From NCBI RefSeq assembly GCF_030409215.1, contig NZ_JAUFPL010000028.1, forward strand, positions 62,001 to 126,000: 64,000 nucleotides of DNA, in the 5' to 3' direction. The stretch is from Halomonas ramblicola (GTDB lineage: Bacteria; Pseudomonadota; Gammaproteobacteria; Pseudomonadales; Halomonadaceae). Position 1 is the first letter of the stretch; each line of letters opens with the position of its first letter. Positions 61,345 to 64,000 of this stretch are shown here, piece after piece. The translations under genes were made by a program, and so were the position numbers. The notes below the pieces were generated by a model. The model did not search any database. It was given only the letters and a program-made list of their open reading frames with translations, and had not been told where the DNA came from.

Positions 61345-61992
61345 ATGCCCCAGCGAATCGCCGTGCTGACCGGCGACGTGATCGACTCGCGCAAGGTGCA
61401 GGACCGCCCGCGTCTCTATCGGCGGCTGGACGCCGCCCTGGCCGCGCAGGCCGAACGCCATGACGGGCGTGCCGGGCGCTTCCGCGGCGACGGCTTCCAA
61501 CTCGCCCTGCCCCACGCCCGGCACGCCATGACGGCGGCCATCGCCCTGCGTGCCGCGCTCATCGAGCACTCCGAGGCCGAACAGCGCTGGGATGCACGCA
61601 TCGCCGTGGCGGTGGGACCGGCCCCCTGGCGCGACGATCTCCGAGTGGCGGAGGCCGATGCGGAGCCCTTCGTGCAGTCCGGGCAGCATCTGGACGCCCT
61701 GACCGAGGGCCCGGCGCACCTGTCGCTGACGCTGCTCGACGAGCCCGACGACGGTGGCCTGGCACTGCTCGTCCGCTACCTGGACGACCTGGTGGCGGGC
61801 TGGTCCCGCTATTCCGCGGAGGTGGTCGGCCTGGGCCTGGCAGACGATCTCTCACAGCAGGCCATGGCCGAGCGACTCGGCATCCGCCAACCCAGCGTGC
61901 ACAAGCGGCTGCGGTCCGCGCGCTGGCCGCTGCTCGCCGACACCCTCGCCTACCTGGAGACCCGCCTGTCCGACCGGAGCCAACGCCGATGA
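61345..61992 (+). CDS. SatD family protein with C-terminal helix-turn-helix
   Basis: 215 residues from the ATG at 61345 with CAGGAG upstream. N-terminal region RIAVLTGDVIDSRKVQD and FRGDGFQLALPHARHAM match SatD; the C-terminus SQQAMAERLGIRQPSVHKRL is a helix-turn-helix. SatD was named from a secretion/acid-tolerance locus, but its function is unclear. Followed by the DUF3307 gene with ATGA overlap, a common pairing. Confidence 0.75.
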   Translation: MPQRIAVLTGDVIDSRKVQDRPRLYRRLDAALAAQAERHDGRAGRFRGDGFQLALPHARHAMTAAIALRAALIEHSEAEQRWDARIAVAVGPAPWRDDLRVAEADAEPFVQSGQHLDALTEGPAHLSLTLLDEPDDGGLALLVRYLDDLVAGWSRYSAEVVGLGLADDLSQQAMAERLGIRQPSVHKRLRSARWPLLADTLAYLETRLSDRSQRR

Positions 61993-62759
61993 TGTCCACC
62001 GATCCTTCCCTGGCGCTCTCCCTGCCCATGGCCCTGGTGCTGGCCCACCTGGTCGGCGACTTCCTGCTGCAGCCCGGACACTGGGTCGCGGACCGCCTGC
62101 GCCATCGCCACCGTTCGCGCCACCTCGCCCAGCATGCGCTGGTGCACGGCGCGCTCGCCTGTGCGGTGCTGGCCGTCGCCAGCCTGACCCTGGCGGCCTC
62201 GCCGGGGCTGCCGGCCGCCCTGGCCGGCGGCCTGGCGGTGGCCGCCAGCCACTGGCTGATCGACCTGGGCAAGGCGCACCTAGCCGCCGACCGGCTGCGC
62301 TGGTTCCTGCTCGACCAGGCGCTGCACCTGCTGGTGCTGGTCGCCCTATGGCTGCTGTGGATCGGCAGCGCAGCGCCGCTGGTCGCCCTGGGCGAGTGGC
62401 TGGTCGCGCCGCGGGTGCTCGGCGTGGCCGTCGCCTACCTGGTGGTGACGCGCCCCCTGTCGCTGGCCATCGCCCTGGTCATGCAGCGCTGGAGCCACCA
62501 GCTCGAGGACAAGGACACCCTGGCCCGGGCCGGCGCCCGCATCGGCATGCTGGAACGGGTGGTGGTGCTCACCCTGGTGCTGCTCGACCAGCTCACCGCG
62601 GTGGGCTTCCTGCTGGCGGCCAAGTCGGTGCTGCGCTACGGCGACCTGCGCGACTCCCAGGACCGCAAGCTCACCGAATACGTACTACTGGGCACCCTGC
62701 TCAGCGTCGCCTCGACGCTGGCGCTGGGGATGGTGATCCGGCTGCTGCTGGCGGGGTGA
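61989..62759 (+). CDS. DUF3307 membrane protein
   Basis: 256 residues, about six membrane helices (PMALVLAHLVGDFLLQPGHW; HALVHGALACAVLAVASLTL; LLVLVALWLLWIGSAAP; EYVLLGTLLSVASTLALGMV). The HLVGDFLLQ start and SHWLIDLGKAHLA are DUF3307 signatures. Function unknown. Coupled to satD by ATGA. Confidence 0.8.
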   Translation: MMSTDPSLALSLPMALVLAHLVGDFLLQPGHWVADRLRHRHRSRHLAQHALVHGALACAVLAVASLTLAASPGLPAALAGGLAVAASHWLIDLGKAHLAADRLRWFLLDQALHLLVLVALWLLWIGSAAPLVALGEWLVAPRVLGVAVAYLVVTRPLSLAIALVMQRWSHQLEDKDTLARAGARIGMLERVVVLTLVLLDQLTAVGFLLAAKSVLRYGDLRDSQDRKLTEYVLLGTLLSVASTLALGMVIRLLLAG

Positions 62760-62823
62760 GCCGGACGCCCACTGCCCCGGCCCGCCAAGCGTCGGAATCA
62801 TGCCTCGAGGTCACGAGGATCGC

Positions 62824-63570
62824 TTACCCGGCCTCGCCATGTGAGGAGGAAGCCAGCTTTTCCTGGGTGGTGCGGTAGACGCTGTCCAGATGCGTCAGCA
62901 TGGCCCTCTCGGCGGCATCCGGATCGCCGCGCTTGAGCGCCTCGACGATGTGCACGTGCTCATGGAAGCTGCGCTCGATGGCGCCCTTCTCCAGCAGGAC
63001 CTGGCGGCGCACGTTGAGGCCGTAGGCATAGAGCTCCTCGGCATAGCCGAGCAGGATCTCGTTGTTGGCATACTCGGAGATGAGCTTGTGGAAGTTCTGG
63101 TCGGAGAGCTGGAAGTGCACCGGCGAGTCGAATAGCCGGCTCTGGGCCTCGATCAGTTTCTCGAGCTTCTGGATGCCCTCGACATCGATGTTGATGGCGG
63201 CACGACGCGCGATCGCCGCCTCGACCACGATACGGCTCTCGAAGACACTGCCGATGTCGAAGCGATTCACCTTGTCGCCACCGTCCGGATGCGAGCGACT
63301 GAATCCCGCCAGCACCTCGTCGCCAGCACGGATCCGGGTCTTGCTGCCATGGGAGACGGAGATCAGGCCATAGGCCGCGAGCTGCGACAGGGCCCCACGC
63401 ACCGTCTCTCGGCTGACCTCGAAGAGTTGCGCCAGCTCACGCTCGCTGGGCAGGACGTCACCGTCCCGCAGGAGGCCGGTCTGAATCATCTCGACCAGCT
63501 TCTCGGTCAGGATGTCCTTCTTCGTCTTGTTCCTCAGCGCCTTCTCGAAGGCGAATGCAGGATTGTCCAT
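62824..63570 (-). CDS. GntR-family (FadR/FCD) regulator of the adjacent TRAP transporter
   Basis: 248 residues from the ATG at 63570; an ATG six codons upstream (63588) is possible. Winged helix KLVEMIQTGLLRDGDVLPSE, RELAQLFEVSRETVRGALSQ, LISVSHGSKTRI, and an FCD ligand domain (FDIGSVFESRIVVEAAIARR; FHKLISEYANNEILLGYAEE; RAMLTHLDSVYRTTQEKL). It is divergent from the TRAP gene with paired TGGTCT/AGACCA sites between, so it probably represses TRAP-linked catabolism. The inducer, perhaps a sugar acid, is unknown. Confidence 0.88.
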   Translation of the reverse strand: MDNPAFAFEKALRNKTKKDILTEKLVEMIQTGLLRDGDVLPSERELAQLFEVSRETVRGALSQLAAYGLISVSHGSKTRIRAGDEVLAGFSRSHPDGGDKVNRFDIGSVFESRIVVEAAIARRAAINIDVEGIQKLEKLIEAQSRLFDSPVHFQLSDQNFHKLISEYANNEILLGYAEELYAYGLNVRRQVLLEKGAIERSFHEHVHIVEALKRGDPDAAERAMLTHLDSVYRTTQEKLASSSHGEAG

Positions 63571-63592
63571 AGGGTCCACTCTCGTCATCAGC

Positions 63593-63745
63593 TGGTCTAA
63601 ACGCTAGACCATTTGAACCGCTGGGGCTATACGGCCTCTCCACCCTTTATCCCAAAGTCTAAATCGACCAGATGGGGCTTGACGAATGCCATGCGGGATA
63701 TCTAGATTGTCCCACAACTGGTCTGGTAAACCAACCACTAGACCA
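63593..63745. promoter_or_regulatory. operator sites of the GntR regulator
   Basis: Perfect site TGGTCTA, 5 bases, TAGACCA at 63593-63611, next to the gntR start, and an extended one AACTGGTCT (63717-63725 region) with AGACCAGTT (to 63748) before the TRAP gene. A partial copy GTCTAAATCGACCAGA lies at 63657-63672. TGGT/ACCA half-sites are typical of FadR-type regulators. Confidence 0.75.
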
Positions 63746-63783
63746 GTTCATCGACCTTCCCACCTAACAACCAGGATCGCACC

Positions 63784-64000
63784 ATGCTCAAGAAACTGAT
63801 CGGATTCTCGACCCTCTCCCTGGCCATCGCGGCCTCCCACGCCCAGGCGGACAAGATCGTCTTCGCCATCGGCGGCACCCCCAACAGCCTGCAGGGGCAG
63901 ACCGCCCAGGAGTTCAGCGACCGCCTCCAGGAGCGCCTCGGCGACGCCCACCAGGTGGAGTACTACCACAGTGGCCAGCTGGGTGACGAACGCCAGCTCA
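63784..64000 (+). CDS. TRAP transporter substrate-binding protein, N-terminal 72 codons
   Basis: ATG at 63784 with CAGGA upstream; cut by the right edge. A signal peptide (MLKKLIGFSTLSLAIAASHA) precedes DKIVFAIGGTPNSLQGQTAQ, then a helix LQERLGDAHQVEYYHSGQLG, the standard DctP start. It captures an organic acid in the periplasm for TRAP uptake. The membrane subunits should follow outside the window. Confidence 0.88.
   Translation, partial: MLKKLIGFSTLSLAIAASHAQADKIVFAIGGTPNSLQGQTAQEFSDRLQERLGDAHQVEYYHSGQLGDERQL

Overview
The window is a GC-rich proteobacterial chromosome segment, best explained as a moderately halophilic gammaproteobacterium of the Halomonas type. Pointers are an NhaD-type Na+/H+ antiporter, a nagZ-psrA-lexA neighbourhood as in Pseudomonas, a fused CysNC, DNA polymerase II and aconitase B. 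The genus is an inference; no rRNA or tRNA gene was seen.

Layout. Positions 1-9004 (all minus strand) hold a surface-glycan cluster: a glycosyltransferase 2, two coiled-coil proteins, the dTDP-rhamnose genes rfbBDAC, a TPR methyltransferase and, running off the left edge, an RgpF-type rhamnan synthesis gene behind an IS5-type remnant. Positions 9023-17198 hold a sulfate-activation block (cysNC, cysD, cysQ, SLC13 permease). It is interrupted by a four-helix-bundle gene framed by complementary heptamer repeat arrays and by a toxin-antitoxin island (HepT/MntA, an orphan DUF2281 antitoxin, HigB/HigA). A low-molecular-weight tyrosine phosphatase and a periplasmic-sensor GGDEF/EAL protein follow.

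Positions 20.6-31.4 kb carry hipBA with three near-consensus HipB operators, a 1302-residue AfsR/MalT-like regulator, miaE, a DUF1289 protein, a CbiM-like membrane protein, purU, an RNase J-like gene broken by an in-frame amber codon, and a small H-NS/AT-hook protein. Positions 31.7-36.5 kb are a compact molybdenum cofactor operon, mobA-mobB-moeA-moaCD-moaE-moaA, with MoaC and MoaD in one reading frame. Positions 36.6-41.5 kb hold a cupin regulator, hpt, nagZ, psrA, lexA and dinB. Positions 41.8-57.6 kb are mostly housekeeping: acnB, a DUF6494/ABC-2 transporter operon, yejK, a diguanylate cyclase, an ABC exporter, polB, a pirin, nhaD, a beta-hydroxyacid dehydrogenase and a cupin. Positions 57.6-64 kb hold an AbiE toxin-antitoxin pair under a large palindrome, a MoxR/VWA pair, SatD-DUF3307, and a GntR regulator divergent from a TRAP transporter gene cut by the right edge.

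Intergenic DNA is rich in repeats. A REP-like family (outer ends TGTAGGAGG and CCTCCTAC) occurs at about eight places. A separate heptamer family (AGCTTGA/AGCTGGA) was seen only among the cys genes, where one array even supplies the stop codon of cysQ. The most unusual item is the four-helix-bundle cassette between cysD and cysNC.
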